Source of the DNA: Nocardioides humi
GTDB taxonomy: Bacteria > Actinomycetota > Actinomycetes > Propionibacteriales > Nocardioidaceae
Assembly: GCF_006494775.1 (NCBI RefSeq)
Contig: NZ_CP041146.1
Span: 806,001 to 870,000 of the forward strand
DNA length: 64,000 nt
Direction: 5' to 3'
Made by a program: the position numbers and the translations under genes. Shown in pieces: positions 51,419 through 59,742 of the stretch. Every line of letters starts with the position of its first letter. The first letter of the stretch is position 1. The notes beneath the pieces are model-generated. The model saw only the letters and a list, made by a program, of their open reading frames with translations, was not told the origin of the DNA and ran no database searches.

Positions 51419-53532
51419 CCCAGCCACCCTCAAAGGCGGCCCGGCGTCAACAAGACCGGCTCGACGCCATCGTGGCCGTCGTCACCGCCACCGACGCGGC
51501 AATCACGGTCCCGCTGGTGCATGAGACCGTGAAACGGGTCGCCACGACGCCCGGAGCGCGTGCGCGGCTGGCCGGCTATCTGGTTGAGCATCCCGAAGCG
51601 TTGACGGCCGGTCACTCGCGTCCACCGAAGGTGGTCGGCGCGTTGATCCTCGCCTTGGTCGAGGCCGGTTCGCAGGTGCTGGTGGTCCTTCGCTGCGCCG
51701 GGTGCGGGCGCGCCGTCGAGCTGTTGCACACGCGTGGACCCGATGCGCGGATCTGCGGCCGCTGCTGGCGGCGCAACCACACCGCCGAGTGCGTCGACTG
51801 CGGTCGCACCAAGCCGGTCTATGGCCGAACAGTCGACGGTCAAGCCCGATGCGCCAGTTGCGATAACCGCGCTCGCGCCGAACCGTGCAGAACGTGCGGC
51901 CGCGTCAAACCGGTGGATCGACGCTATAGCGACGGCAGCGCGGCGTGCTCGGGGTGTGCGCGCCGCGACACCAGCGCCTGGGAGGACTGCGCCGGGTGCG
52001 GCCGACGCCGACCGGTCAACGCCCGCACCGAGGGCGGCGAGGCGCTGTGCGTTTCGTGCTACATCCCGCCAGGCGCGGTCTGCGCGGGATGCGGGGAAAC
52101 CAGACCCATCGCGTCGCGTCGCGACGGGGAACCACGCTGTCCTGGCTGTTACCGCCAACCCGAGCGTGAGTGCGGTGGCTGCGGGCGTATCCGTCGTATC
52201 GCGCTCCGGGGCCGCAACGGCCGGCCGGACCTGTGTGGCAGCTGCCACCAGGCACCGGTTCTGGTGTGCGGCGTCTGCGGGGTCGAGGACCGGTGCCGGA
52301 CCACCACCGTTGACCGCTCCCCGATCTGCTTCCGCTGTCAGCTTGTTCGCAGACTCGCCGAACTGTTGACCGGCCCGTCAGGGCGGATCCCCGAGCTCCT
52401 CATCCCGTTGCACGACGCGATCCTCGCCGTCGACAACCCCCGAACCGCTTTGGACTGGCTCCGCCGCAGTCCCGCCGTCGATGTACTCACCGCGATGGCG
52501 AACGGCGAGCGGGCCCTAGCCCATGCGACGTTGGACTCGGCCGCCGGTACCAGGCGAGGGCGAGCGTTTGCCGTCGAGCACCTGCGCCAAATGCTGGTCA
52601 CATGCGGCGCGCTGCCGGCGCGCGACCGCCACCTCGCCCGACTCGAAGTAGCACTCCAGGAACTGGTTGAGTCGGCCCACCCGGAGGACCAGCAGCCGCT
52701 GCGCACCTATGCCACCTGGTGGCTGCTGCATCGGCTGCGGCGCAGGGCCGAACAAGGGCAGCCCACGCAGTTCGCAGCGCACCGGGTCCGCGAGCAGACC
52801 GCCGAAGCCGCGCGGTTCCTGGGCTGGCTCCGCGAACAGAACAGACCGCTTGCCCTGGCCACCCAAGGTGACCTGGATACCTGGTTAACCATCCGACCGC
52901 AGGCGCGAAGGCGGCTGCCCGGCTTCGTGCGCTGGGCAAAGGCGCGAGGACTTCTTGCCGAACTCGACGCCTCCTACCCGCCGGCCGGCGACCCGGTCAG
53001 CTTCGTAGGCGACGACCGACGGTGGGCCATCGCCCGCCGCCTCCTCGTCGACGACACCGTGGACGCGCGCGACCGAGTGGCGGCCCTCCTGCTGCTCCTC
53101 TACGCCCAACCCGCCGCCCGCATCACCCGGCTGACTCGCGCGAACATCCAGGTCGACGACCACGACGTCCGGCTCCGGCTCGGGGAGGATCATGTCCTCC
53201 TCCCGCCGCCGCTGAGCGAGCTGATCCAACGACTTCCCGAACAGGCGCCAGCCGGGATCGCCGGCAACCTCGCCGAGGGTGATCGCTGGCTCTTCCCCGG
53301 ACGCAGCCCCGGTCACCCGATGAGCCCGACCACTATGTCCACGCGCCTGCGGAAGCTCGGGATCGAACCCCGCGCGGCACGCAACACCGCACTGCTGCAG
53401 CTCGGTGCCGAACTGCCCAGTCTCGTCCTCGCCGATCTCCTCGGAGTCCACATCAACACCGCCGAGCGCTGGAACGCGGCCGCCGGCGCACGCTGGACCA
53501 ACTACGTCGCCACACGGTCATCGCCGCGCTGA
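51415..53532 (+). CDS. Zinc-ribbon protein with degenerate tyrosine recombinase domain (trio 2, third gene)
   Basis: 705 residues from GTG 51415 overlapping the HTH gene. N-terminal ~110 residues helical; then 14 CxxC pairs (~98-300; CAGC, CGRC, CVDC, CASC, CRTC, CSGC, CAGC, CVSC, CAGC, CPGC, CGGC, CGSC, CGVC, CFRC), i.e. seven zinc ribbons. The C-terminal half has the recombinase fold (LLLLLYAQPAARITRLT, SPTTMSTRLRKLG, LADLLGVHINTAERW), but the nucleophile Tyr is Trp and the HxxR box is not conserved. Probably a non-catalytic DNA-binding partner. Confidence 0.8.
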   Translation: MTQPPSKAARRQQDRLDAIVAVVTATDAAITVPLVHETVKRVATTPGARARLAGYLVEHPEALTAGHSRPPKVVGALILALVEAGSQVLVVLRCAGCGRAVELLHTRGPDARICGRCWRRNHTAECVDCGRTKPVYGRTVDGQARCASCDNRARAEPCRTCGRVKPVDRRYSDGSAACSGCARRDTSAWEDCAGCGRRRPVNARTEGGEALCVSCYIPPGAVCAGCGETRPIASRRDGEPRCPGCYRQPERECGGCGRIRRIALRGRNGRPDLCGSCHQAPVLVCGVCGVEDRCRTTTVDRSPICFRCQLVRRLAELLTGPSGRIPELLIPLHDAILAVDNPRTALDWLRRSPAVDVLTAMANGERALAHATLDSAAGTRRGRAFAVEHLRQMLVTCGALPARDRHLARLEVALQELVESAHPEDQQPLRTYATWWLLHRLRRRAEQGQPTQFAAHRVREQTAEAARFLGWLREQNRPLALATQGDLDTWLTIRPQARRRLPGFVRWAKARGLLAELDASYPPAGDPVSFVGDDRRWAIARRLLVDDTVDARDRVAALLLLLYAQPAARITRLTRANIQVDDHDVRLRLGEDHVLLPPPLSELIQRLPEQAPAGIAGNLAEGDRWLFPGRSPGHPMSPTTMSTRLRKLGIEPRAARNTALLQLGAELPSLVLADLLGVHINTAERWNAAAGARWTNYVATRSSPR

Positions 53533-53635
53533 GGAAACGGCACTTGTCGGGGCTGTCCAAAGCAGTCAAAGGGTGGGCCCCGGGTCCGTCCCCTCGGCCC
53601 CGAGCGCGCGGAGCGGGACCTGTGCGCGTCACTCT

Positions 53636-53876
53636 CTGCAGGAGCGTGCCGTTCGCCAGTCCGGGCTCACGCCGAACAAGCTGCAGACCGCACTCAACAG
53701 TCGCATCCTGGTCGAGCAGGCCAAGGGCGTCCTGTTGGCAAGCGCCGGCATCGACGTGGGCCAGGCCTTCAAGCTGATGCGTGACTACAGCCGCCGCAAT
53801 CAATCAACCCGTCAAGACCGTTGCCCAAAGCGTCGTCAATCGGGTCCTGACCGTCGATCAGCTCCGCCGCCTTTGA
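53636..53876 (+). pseudogene. ANTAR-domain regulator remnant
   Basis: LQTALNSRILVEQAKGVLLA then DVGQAFKLMRDYSRRN is the core of the RNA-binding ANTAR domain. The end (VKTVAQSVVNRVLTVDQLRRL, stop 53874-53876) is in another frame, so one base change lies near 53795-53815. The 5' part is missing and joins the end of the recombinase trio. Confidence 0.7.
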
Positions 53877-53941
53877 CTCCCCGCATTGGTCGGGACGGGC
53901 CAGCAGAGGTGGATCCCGCCAGTCGGTGACAAATTCAGCCC

Positions 53942-54457
53942 TTATGCGTGGCTGCCCGCATGGTCGTCCCAGACGGCGTCCCCGATGTGGCTCTGGTCCG
54001 GTCCGGACAACCCGAGGAGCGTGCTGGGCGCCTCAATATTGCGATCGTCAGCTGCCTGCTGCATGACCCTCGATGCGAGGCCGGGCTCGGTATCGCTGGG
54101 GACGACCAACAGCCGTATCCGTTGCCCTGAAATCATCTTCACGATCATCACGTGGGTGTCGTCGCTCGGGAAGGAGCCCACCTTGACCGTGCCGCGGGCG
54201 GCATGGATCCGGCGCATGCTCGGGGCGCCGCTGACCGCGTCCCAGTCGGGTCGGGAGAACAGCAGACGCTCGATCCGGCCGATCAGATCGGGGAAGTGAT
54301 CCACGAGGTCCGCGGCTTCGACTTGAAGATCACGGGACTGGGGCCACCAGGCCCCGTCAAGCGGGCCGGATTGGAAGCTGGTGTCGAGGCGGAGTCGCAG
54401 CGCAACGCGCTCGCGCGGCGTCTGCGATGAGAGGGAAACTGTCGGTGACGTCGTCAT
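53942..54457 (-). CDS. DUF5994 protein
   Basis: 171 residues from ATG 54457. RLRLD...LDGAWWPQSRDL followed by LVDHFPDLIGRIERLLFSRPDWDA and RIRLLVVPS matches DUF5994, a mainly actinobacterial family of unknown function. Paralogous to 55462-56004. Confidence 0.85.
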   Translation of the reverse strand: MTTSPTVSLSSQTPRERVALRLRLDTSFQSGPLDGAWWPQSRDLQVEAADLVDHFPDLIGRIERLLFSRPDWDAVSGAPSMRRIHAARGTVKVGSFPSDDTHVMIVKMISGQRIRLLVVPSDTEPGLASRVMQQAADDRNIEAPSTLLGLSGPDQSHIGDAVWDDHAGSHA

Positions 54458-54624
54458 GACGTCCACCTTCCGATCTGCCCTCGCGGACTCGGCGAGTCCG
54501 GCCTGGCAGGTGATTAACTCCAACCTACCCTGCTCTCCTAACGCGCTCCCGGCTGCCGAGCCACCTAATCCGAATGGGGGTTACGCGAGAGCAGCGTCGT
54601 GCCGCTCGCTGGAGGATGAGCAGT

Positions 54625-54855
54625 TCACAGGACCGCGCCCCGTGGCGCTACTTCCAACGCTGAAATCCCCCGCGCGTACAACACCAGTAGCCGATCGCCG
54701 TGTCTGCAGCGTAGGACGCCCGAGTCGTTCGACAGCGTGGCGACGACGTGGTCAATCACTTCGGCGTCGCTTGCCGCATCGGGGTGTTCGTAGGTGACAT
54801 CCATGCTGTCACCGCCGACGAGCCGGACACGTAGCACGATGCCGCCCATGGTCAT
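54625..54855 (-). CDS. Small unknown protein
   Basis: 76 residues from ATG 54855 (overlapping the previous stop). Beta-rich (IVLRVRLVGGDSMDVTYEH, LLVLYARGISALEVAP). No family recognised. Confidence 0.6.
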   Translation of the reverse strand: MTMGGIVLRVRLVGGDSMDVTYEHPDAASDAEVIDHVVATLSNDSGVLRCRHGDRLLVLYARGISALEVAPRGAVL

Positions 54856-55172
54856 GGGCCTATGGCGGTGCAGGCCTGTTGCTGCACTCGTCGGGCCGCG
54901 GCGCGGGCAGCAGCTTCGCTGGTGAACCAGTCTCCCGAAACTGCGACTCGGATCCCCTCCGGTCGCCAGGCGGTCCACTGCCAACGACCACTGGTCTTGG
55001 CGTGGACCCGGTAGTCGGGGTCGTCGGCGTTCACGCGGAAGTCATGGGCTGCCTGATCCGCGTAGGCGAGGCTGGGGTAGGTCCGCCCAGCCCAGGCGAC
55101 GACCCGGTTGTCGTCGGCGAGCAGCCACCACGCGGGCTTGGTTGCCAGATTCGTTTCGATGACGAACTTCAT
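54852..55172 (-). CDS. DUF1508-like (YegP-type) protein
   Basis: 106 residues from ATG 55172. KFVIETNLATKPAWWLLADDNRVVAWAG followed by YADQAAHDFRVN resembles the repeat of DUF1508 proteins. Overlaps the next gene by four bases. Confidence 0.6.
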   Translation of the reverse strand: MKFVIETNLATKPAWWLLADDNRVVAWAGRTYPSLAYADQAAHDFRVNADDPDYRVHAKTSGRWQWTAWRPEGIRVAVSGDWFTSEAAARAAARRVQQQACTAIGP

Positions 55173-55210
55173 AGTTGGACCTTCGGGTTCGCGTGCGATG
55201 GGCGTTGTCG

Positions 55211-55465
55211 TCAGGCGTATTGCCCTGAGGACCCGTCGTCGATCGATCGGGGCGCTCCGTCGAGCACGACGGCGGCGGCGACCAGCGCCCACGCCACCCA
55301 CAGTGTGACTTCGGAATCAGAACCGGGATCGACCACGGTCAGCTGCCCTGTGGCGGGGGTACCGATCTGGGCTATCTGGGTTCGGATGTGATCCTCCGTC
55401 CCCGGGGCGATTGCCCAGCGTTGGGTCCAGCCGCTCCCATAGAGCATCAGGTAGCCCACGGTCAC
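55211..55465 (-). CDS. Small unknown protein
   Basis: 84 residues from GTG 55465, coupled (GTGA) to the DUF5994 stop. GWTQRWAIAPGTEDHIRTQ then a hydrophobic helix (VTLWVAWALVAAAVVLDG). Unknown. Confidence 0.6.
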   Translation of the reverse strand: MTVGYLMLYGSGWTQRWAIAPGTEDHIRTQIAQIGTPATGQLTVVDPGSDSEVTLWVAWALVAAAVVLDGAPRSIDDGSSGQYA

Positions 55466-56004
55466 GCACCCATTCGCGTCGAAGGCTTACCCGCCTCTGG
55501 GCCCCACCATGAACCGCCGTCGTCGCTCCAGTGTCCGCCAGGATCGAGGTCCGGGTGGCCGGCCACCTCGTGGAGGACTTCGGTGGCCGTGTGGTCATTC
55601 CCGGCCTCGGCCGACGCCCGGAGCGCTTCGTCGCCTTGGTCAGGAGAGAACCCGGGCGGAACAACCAGGACGTAGAGCGTGCGCCTGTCCGACGTCTTAA
55701 GCAGGACGAGGTGGGTATCGTCGCGAGGGAATGCGCCGACCTTCACGTAGCGACCCGTGACCGGAATGGTGCGCGGCGTGGAGTCCCAGTCGGGCGGCGA
55801 AACCAACGCGCGGACAACCCGGCCGGACTGCGCCGGGAAGTGGTCGACCAGATCCGCCAGTTCCACGGCCAACTCACGGGTCTGGGGCCACCACCCCCCG
55901 TCCAGATGACCTTTGCCCGGGTGCTCGGCCATGCGAAGCCGTAGCGGAAGACGGCTCGGCGTAGGGACCCAAGAAACGAGAATAGGACCGTTTGACGTCG
56001 ACAT
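55462..56004 (-). CDS. DUF5994 protein, paralogue
   Basis: 180 residues from ATG 56004. LRLRMAEHPGKGHLDGGWWPQTREL, LVDHFPAQSGRVVRALVSPPDWDS and YVLVVPPGFSPDQ: same family and order of blocks as 53942-54457. It heads the four-gene minus-strand set 56004 to 54625. Confidence 0.85.
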   Translation of the reverse strand: MSTSNGPILVSWVPTPSRLPLRLRMAEHPGKGHLDGGWWPQTRELAVELADLVDHFPAQSGRVVRALVSPPDWDSTPRTIPVTGRYVKVGAFPRDDTHLVLLKTSDRRTLYVLVVPPGFSPDQGDEALRASAEAGNDHTATEVLHEVAGHPDLDPGGHWSDDGGSWWGPEAGKPSTRMGA

Positions 56005-56124
56005 GACGTCCGCCTCTCGACCGGCACAGCGGTGTCCGGATGGAGGCCTCATCTCCGGTCAGTCAACCCAAGCCTACGCCGGGCCACCAAGGCGAGTGTC
56101 GCCAACCTTGGGAGCCTCGATCAG

Positions 56125-56736
56125 ATGGCACAACGGGCGGGATTCACGGGGTTCGAATATGTCGCTCCGCCGGTAGCCGTACGCCGCGCCGCCGAACGCC
56201 CCCGTCTGGCCGACGCCGCGGCCCGGGTCACCGAGCACGTCAACGACCGCTACACCGCCCAACTCCCCCGCCCCGAGGCCACCGTCGTCAGCCTCCACCA
56301 GGACCAGCCCGCGTCGACCTTCGAGCCCGATGGCCCGGTCGAGCACGCCGTCGTCGCGGCCGCCGAGGCCTTCGGCACCACACCCGAGGTCCTCTTGGGC
56401 GCCGACCGGACCCGGACGGCCGCCGACGCCCGAGCGGTGGCCATGACCGCGGCCCGCATCCACGGGCACAGCCTGCCGACGATCGCGCGGCACTTCGAAC
56501 GCGACCACACGACCGTGCTCCACGCCACCCGGCAGATCGAGAAGACCCCGCCGCTGCGCGACCTGGCCGCGAAGATCGCAGCCGAGCTCCCCGAGGAGCC
56601 GGCCGCTGCCAGCACCCGCTCGGCCGACGTCGACGAGCAGATCACCGCGGCCGGCCACCGCTCCCCCGGCGCCCGGGCCCAGGCGCGCGCGGTCCCCGTC
56701 TCCGGCGAGCGTCCGCAGCTGAGGGTCGCCCGGTGA
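56125..56736 (+). CDS. DnaA domain IV-like DNA-binding protein
   Basis: 203 residues from ATG 56125 (GGGAG ahead). Central DnaA domain IV: AEAFGTTPEVLL...ADARAVAMTAARIHGHSLPTIARHF then RDHTTVLHATRQI, with the conserved DH-T-hydrophobic-H-A box-contacting loop. It lacks the ATPase and helicase-loading domains of DnaA. It may bind DnaA-box-like sites on the element (replication or partition control). The tail is Pro/Ala/Arg-rich. Confidence 0.82.
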   Translation: MAQRAGFTGFEYVAPPVAVRRAAERPRLADAAARVTEHVNDRYTAQLPRPEATVVSLHQDQPASTFEPDGPVEHAVVAAAEAFGTTPEVLLGADRTRTAADARAVAMTAARIHGHSLPTIARHFERDHTTVLHATRQIEKTPPLRDLAAKIAAELPEEPAAASTRSADVDEQITAAGHRSPGARAQARAVPVSGERPQLRVAR

Positions 56737-57257
56737 AGGCCCTCCTCGGCCTGGCCGCCGCTGCCATCGCCGCGCTCACCGCCGGCGGCATCACCGCAGC
56801 CCGCCCCGGCACCCCCACGGGCGCCGACCCATCGGAGGGCACGGCCACCCAAGTGCGGGTGACGGCCGTCGTCGACGGAGACACCCTCCGCGTCGAGGAC
56901 CTGGGCGGCCGCCCGCTCGGCCGAGTCCGACTGCTCGGCATCGACGCCCCCGAAGTCGCCCACCCGCCGACGCCCGCCGAGTGCTACGCCGACCAGTCAA
57001 CCGACCTGCTCGAGGACCTCGCGCCGGTCGGCAGCACCGTCCAGCTCGTCACCGACAGCGGACAGCCCGGCCGCGACCGATACGACCGGTTGCTGCGCTA
57101 CGTCGACCACGACGACGTCGACGTAGCGCACGAGCTCCTGGCCCGCGGCGCCGCACGCCGCTACGAGGCAGGCCAGGACCTCGCCCGGGAAGACTCCTAC
57201 GTCGCGGCCGCCGACGATGCCCAGGAGGCCGCCAGTGGCCTGTGGGGCACCTGCTGA
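56733..57257 (+). CDS. Secreted thermonuclease-family protein (SNase-like)
   Basis: 174 residues from GTG 56733, coupled to the DnaA-like gene. Signal peptide or anchor (LLGLAAAAIAALTAGGITAA), then VVDGDTLRVEDL, GRVRLLGIDAPEVAH and GRDRYDRLLRYVDHDDVDVAHELLARGAA: SNase Asp, Arg35-like and Asp40/Glu43-like region in order. Ca-dependent DNA/RNA hydrolysis outside the cell is the family role. One late Cys pair (ECY, GTC) may form a disulfide. Confidence 0.85.
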   Translation: MKALLGLAAAAIAALTAGGITAARPGTPTGADPSEGTATQVRVTAVVDGDTLRVEDLGGRPLGRVRLLGIDAPEVAHPPTPAECYADQSTDLLEDLAPVGSTVQLVTDSGQPGRDRYDRLLRYVDHDDVDVAHELLARGAARRYEAGQDLAREDSYVAAADDAQEAASGLWGTC

Positions 57258-57272
57258 GGGAGAGGGCCGCCC

Positions 57273-57722
57273 ATGGACGAGCAGCTGATGACGGCCGCCA
57301 AGACACTGGCCCGCTGGTGCTACGGCCGCGGCGTCGACGAGCGGATCCTCACCTGCGGTGACCAGTTGCTCAGGAAGGCCGTCGACCAGGCGATCGGCCG
57401 GCCTCCGCCGGCGCACCTCGAGCACGCGCTGTGGCAACAGACCGCCACGCTGCTGCGCCAGCGGCGCGACTGGGACCGCGACCACCAGGTCACTCCCCCG
57501 CCGGCCGCGGCATGCCTTCCCTGCGCCGTGGCGGTCGAGCAGTGCCCCACCCACGCCGGTCGACGCTGTCGCGCCTGCGGTGGCCAGCTGCACAGCATCG
57601 TCGTCGACGAGGGCTACGACACCCATCCGTGCTGCGACCGCCCGAGCTCCACCGGTTCCCCCACCGTCCTCGAGCACACGGCGCAGCTGCTGGGCGCCAC
57701 GCTGCTGGCCCAGCCCGCCTGA
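57273..57722 (+). CDS. Cys-rich unknown protein
   Basis: 149 residues from ATG 57273 (GAGGGAGAG ahead). Helical first half; the second half has C-x2-C (CLPC), C (EQCPTHAG), C-x2-C (CRACG) and PCCDRP, a likely zinc-binding site. Function unknown. Confidence 0.6.
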   Translation: MDEQLMTAAKTLARWCYGRGVDERILTCGDQLLRKAVDQAIGRPPPAHLEHALWQQTATLLRQRRDWDRDHQVTPPPAAACLPCAVAVEQCPTHAGRRCRACGGQLHSIVVDEGYDTHPCCDRPSSTGSPTVLEHTAQLLGATLLAQPA

Positions 57723-57761
57723 ACCCGGGGCAACACGCCTTCCAAGGAGTTCGGCCGGCGG

Positions 57762-57797
57762 TGATCGCCCGGGCCCTCGCCCCGCACATAGGTGACC
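57762..57797 (+). promoter_or_regulatory. TGATCG-N22-AGGTGACC motif
   Basis: TGATCG 57762-57767, AGGTGACC 57790-57797; 50 bases before the next start. Confidence 0.65.
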
Positions 57798-57847
57798 AGG
57801 AGGACCGGCGCAGCCGGTGCCGGTCCACGGGATCCATGGGAGTTCAC

Positions 57848-58078
57848 ATGAGTGACGCCGCTCGCGAGGAAGCCGCGCTCGAGGAAGAGGCACGACAGCG
57901 CGCCGAGGAGATCAGGGCCAGCGAGGAGGCAGCCGCCCAGGCCGCGGCCGCCGACACCGGCCCCTCCCCCGACGCCGAGATCGCGCAGGTTCACCGGTCC
58001 GGCCGCCAGCACGACCACACCGACACCGCCGCCTACCAGCGGCCCCAGCTTGGCCGCCGCCGCGGCCCGCGCCGCTAG
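57848..58078 (+). CDS. Small charged helical protein
   Basis: 76 residues from ATG 57848. An Ala/Glu-rich helix (REEAALEEEARQRAEEIRASEEAAA) and a basic tail (GRRRGPRR). Unknown. Confidence 0.6.
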   Translation: MSDAAREEAALEEEARQRAEEIRASEEAAAQAAAADTGPSPDAEIAQVHRSGRQHDHTDTAAYQRPQLGRRRGPRR

Positions 58079-58087
58079 GAGGCTGCG

Positions 58088-58249
58088 ATGGCTACCGCAC
58101 TCGCACCGACCACCGGGCCTTCGACCGTCCGCTGGGTCGACTGCTAGCACAAGCTGGGTTCGCTGCCGTGCATGAACCACAAGCCGCACGAGGGCGACGG
58201 CCGCGGCTGCGTGCATCACTCCACGTCCGGCTTCGCCGACGACGAGTAG
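58088..58249 (+). pseudogene. Small Cys/His protein interrupted by an in-frame TAG
   Basis: From ATG 58088 the frame reads ...STVRWVDC, then TAG (58145-58147), then HKLGSLPCMNHKPHEGDG...CVHHSTSGFADDE to a TAG at 58247-58249. The C/H spacing across the stop (C-x-H, C-x2-H, H, C-x-H-H) looks like one zinc-binding unit, so the first TAG is probably a nonsense change (e.g. from TGG). Confidence 0.5.
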
Positions 58250-58289
58250 CCCACTGCTCGGCCGCCGCGAGACCCGCCCGCGAACAGCC

Positions 58290-59156
58290 TCAGCCGTGCA
58301 CCAGGTGCAGCCGCGGCCGCCGAGGCTGCTCGGCGGGCGCCTCCAGCTGCCGCATCCGCTCGAGCGTCATCGGGTGCCCGAAGCGCCGCAGCAGGCCCGC
58401 CAGCACGGGACCGAGGCCGAGTGCGAGCACGAACCGGTCTGCCTCGGCCTCGATGCGGAGCTCGATGCGCCGGCTGGCCGCCGGCACCAGGTAGGTCAGC
58501 GCGATGACCGCGCCGCCGAGAAGCCCAGGCGCGGCCCGGCCCTCGGCGAGCGACTGCACCACGCAGATGACCCCCACGACGCCCCGCAGTGTCCAGGCCA
58601 GCCGCATGAACGGAAGCCAGGCGAACGCCCGGCCCACGCCGCGGAACGTCGCCACCATCACCCGCCACGGCGTCGTCGCTGCGAGCATAGCCAGTTCCAG
58701 CTTCGGCCGGAGCGCCTGATGTCGGCCGACAGCATGAGCCACCGCGGCGGCCGCCTCCGCGCCAGCCACGCCGCCGCGGTACGTCGCCTCGACAAGCCCG
58801 GGACTGACCACCACGGTGTGCCGGCCGATCGCCACCGCCACCGGGGTGCTCGGCCGCTGTACACGGCGTACGAACAGCGCGCCGACGTCGACGCCGCGGC
58901 CGCCCAGCTCGGCCAGCACCGGTGCCAGCACGCCGTACTCGGCCTCGGTCGCCGGCCGCGACCTGGTCAGCGCGGCGATCGCCGGCTCCTGCAGCTGCCC
59001 GAGCGCGAGCGCGACCAGCAGGCCGCCCGCAGCCATGAACACCACCAGGCCAAGTGCCGGCGGGAGCAGGGCGCACACGACCACGGTGAGGACGAAGCTC
59101 ACCAGCAGTGCCGGCCCCAGCGTCACCACCCTCAGCGCGGTCATCGGGAACCACAT
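58290..59156 (-). CDS. M48-type metallopeptidase homologue, catalytic motif lost
   Basis: 288 residues from ATG 59156 (GGAGGAGGG ahead). Two N-terminal membrane helices, a soluble part, then AAAVAHAVGRHQ at the position of the HExxH zinc box: Glu is Ala and the second His is Arg. Two further helices and a later EAEADRFV, the third-ligand Glu box of M48. It should be a pseudo-protease that keeps the fold. Confidence 0.7.
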   Translation of the reverse strand: MWFPMTALRVVTLGPALLVSFVLTVVVCALLPPALGLVVFMAAGGLLVALALGQLQEPAIAALTRSRPATEAEYGVLAPVLAELGGRGVDVGALFVRRVQRPSTPVAVAIGRHTVVVSPGLVEATYRGGVAGAEAAAAVAHAVGRHQALRPKLELAMLAATTPWRVMVATFRGVGRAFAWLPFMRLAWTLRGVVGVICVVQSLAEGRAAPGLLGGAVIALTYLVPAASRRIELRIEAEADRFVLALGLGPVLAGLLRRFGHPMTLERMRQLEAPAEQPRRPRLHLVHG

Positions 59157-59211
59157 CTCGACCCTCCTCCATCTTTCAGCACTAGTGCGGATCTCTTGAC
59201 TTTGCTCGCGG

Positions 59212-59247
59212 TGATCGTCCGACACCCGCCGGACGACATAGGCGAAC
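59212..59247 (+). promoter_or_regulatory. TGATCG-N22-AGGCGAAC motif
   Basis: TGATCG 59212-59217, AGGCGAAC 59240-59247; 126 bases before the next start, within the divergent region. Confidence 0.6.
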
Positions 59248-59373
59248 GAGACCAGTTTGTGCCCAGGTGCCGACAGCACCCCGAGTTATCCACAGCCCGC
59301 CGCTCGGCGCAGCGGGCCGCGGCCGGGACATGGGTTCATGGGCCAGACCGACCCCCACCCGAAAGGAACGCCC

Positions 59374-59742
59374 GTGGACACCCTCAACGCTGACGGCACC
59401 TGGGACCGCCTCGGCTCGATCGCCCAGCTGCTGCACCAGGCCGCTACCCAGGTGTGGACCGACGCCGACGCGGCCGCCGCCGACTCGCCGCTCCACGACC
59501 TCGGGCTGGGTGTCTACCTCGCCCACTCCCGGGCCAGCGCCCTGCTGCCGGACGACTACGAGCTTCCCGAGGACGTCGACCTGCTCGTCGACCTCGAGGA
59601 GCGCACCCCGCTGCAGCTGCTCACCGAGGCAGAGGAGTTGACCCGCCCCCTGCCGCTGCACCAGCCGGACCTGGTCCACGGCTCGCAGCTGGTCGTCGAC
59701 CTGTGCGACCTCATCCGGGAAGCCCGCGGCCTTGGCTACTGA
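59374..59742 (+). CDS. Unknown acidic element protein
   Basis: 122 residues from GTG 59374 (GAAAGGAA ahead). Leu/Asp-rich helices (VDLLVDLEERTPLQLLTEAEEL). Overlaps the next gene by 11 bases. Unknown. Confidence 0.65.
   Translation: MDTLNADGTWDRLGSIAQLLHQAATQVWTDADAAAADSPLHDLGLGVYLAHSRASALLPDDYELPEDVDLLVDLEERTPLQLLTEAEELTRPLPLHQPDLVHGSQLVVDLCDLIREARGLGY

Noticed and set aside
58145..58147. TAG as pyrrolysine or programmed readthrough
   Set aside because: No pyl genes in the window and no known use in such hosts; a nonsense change is simpler.
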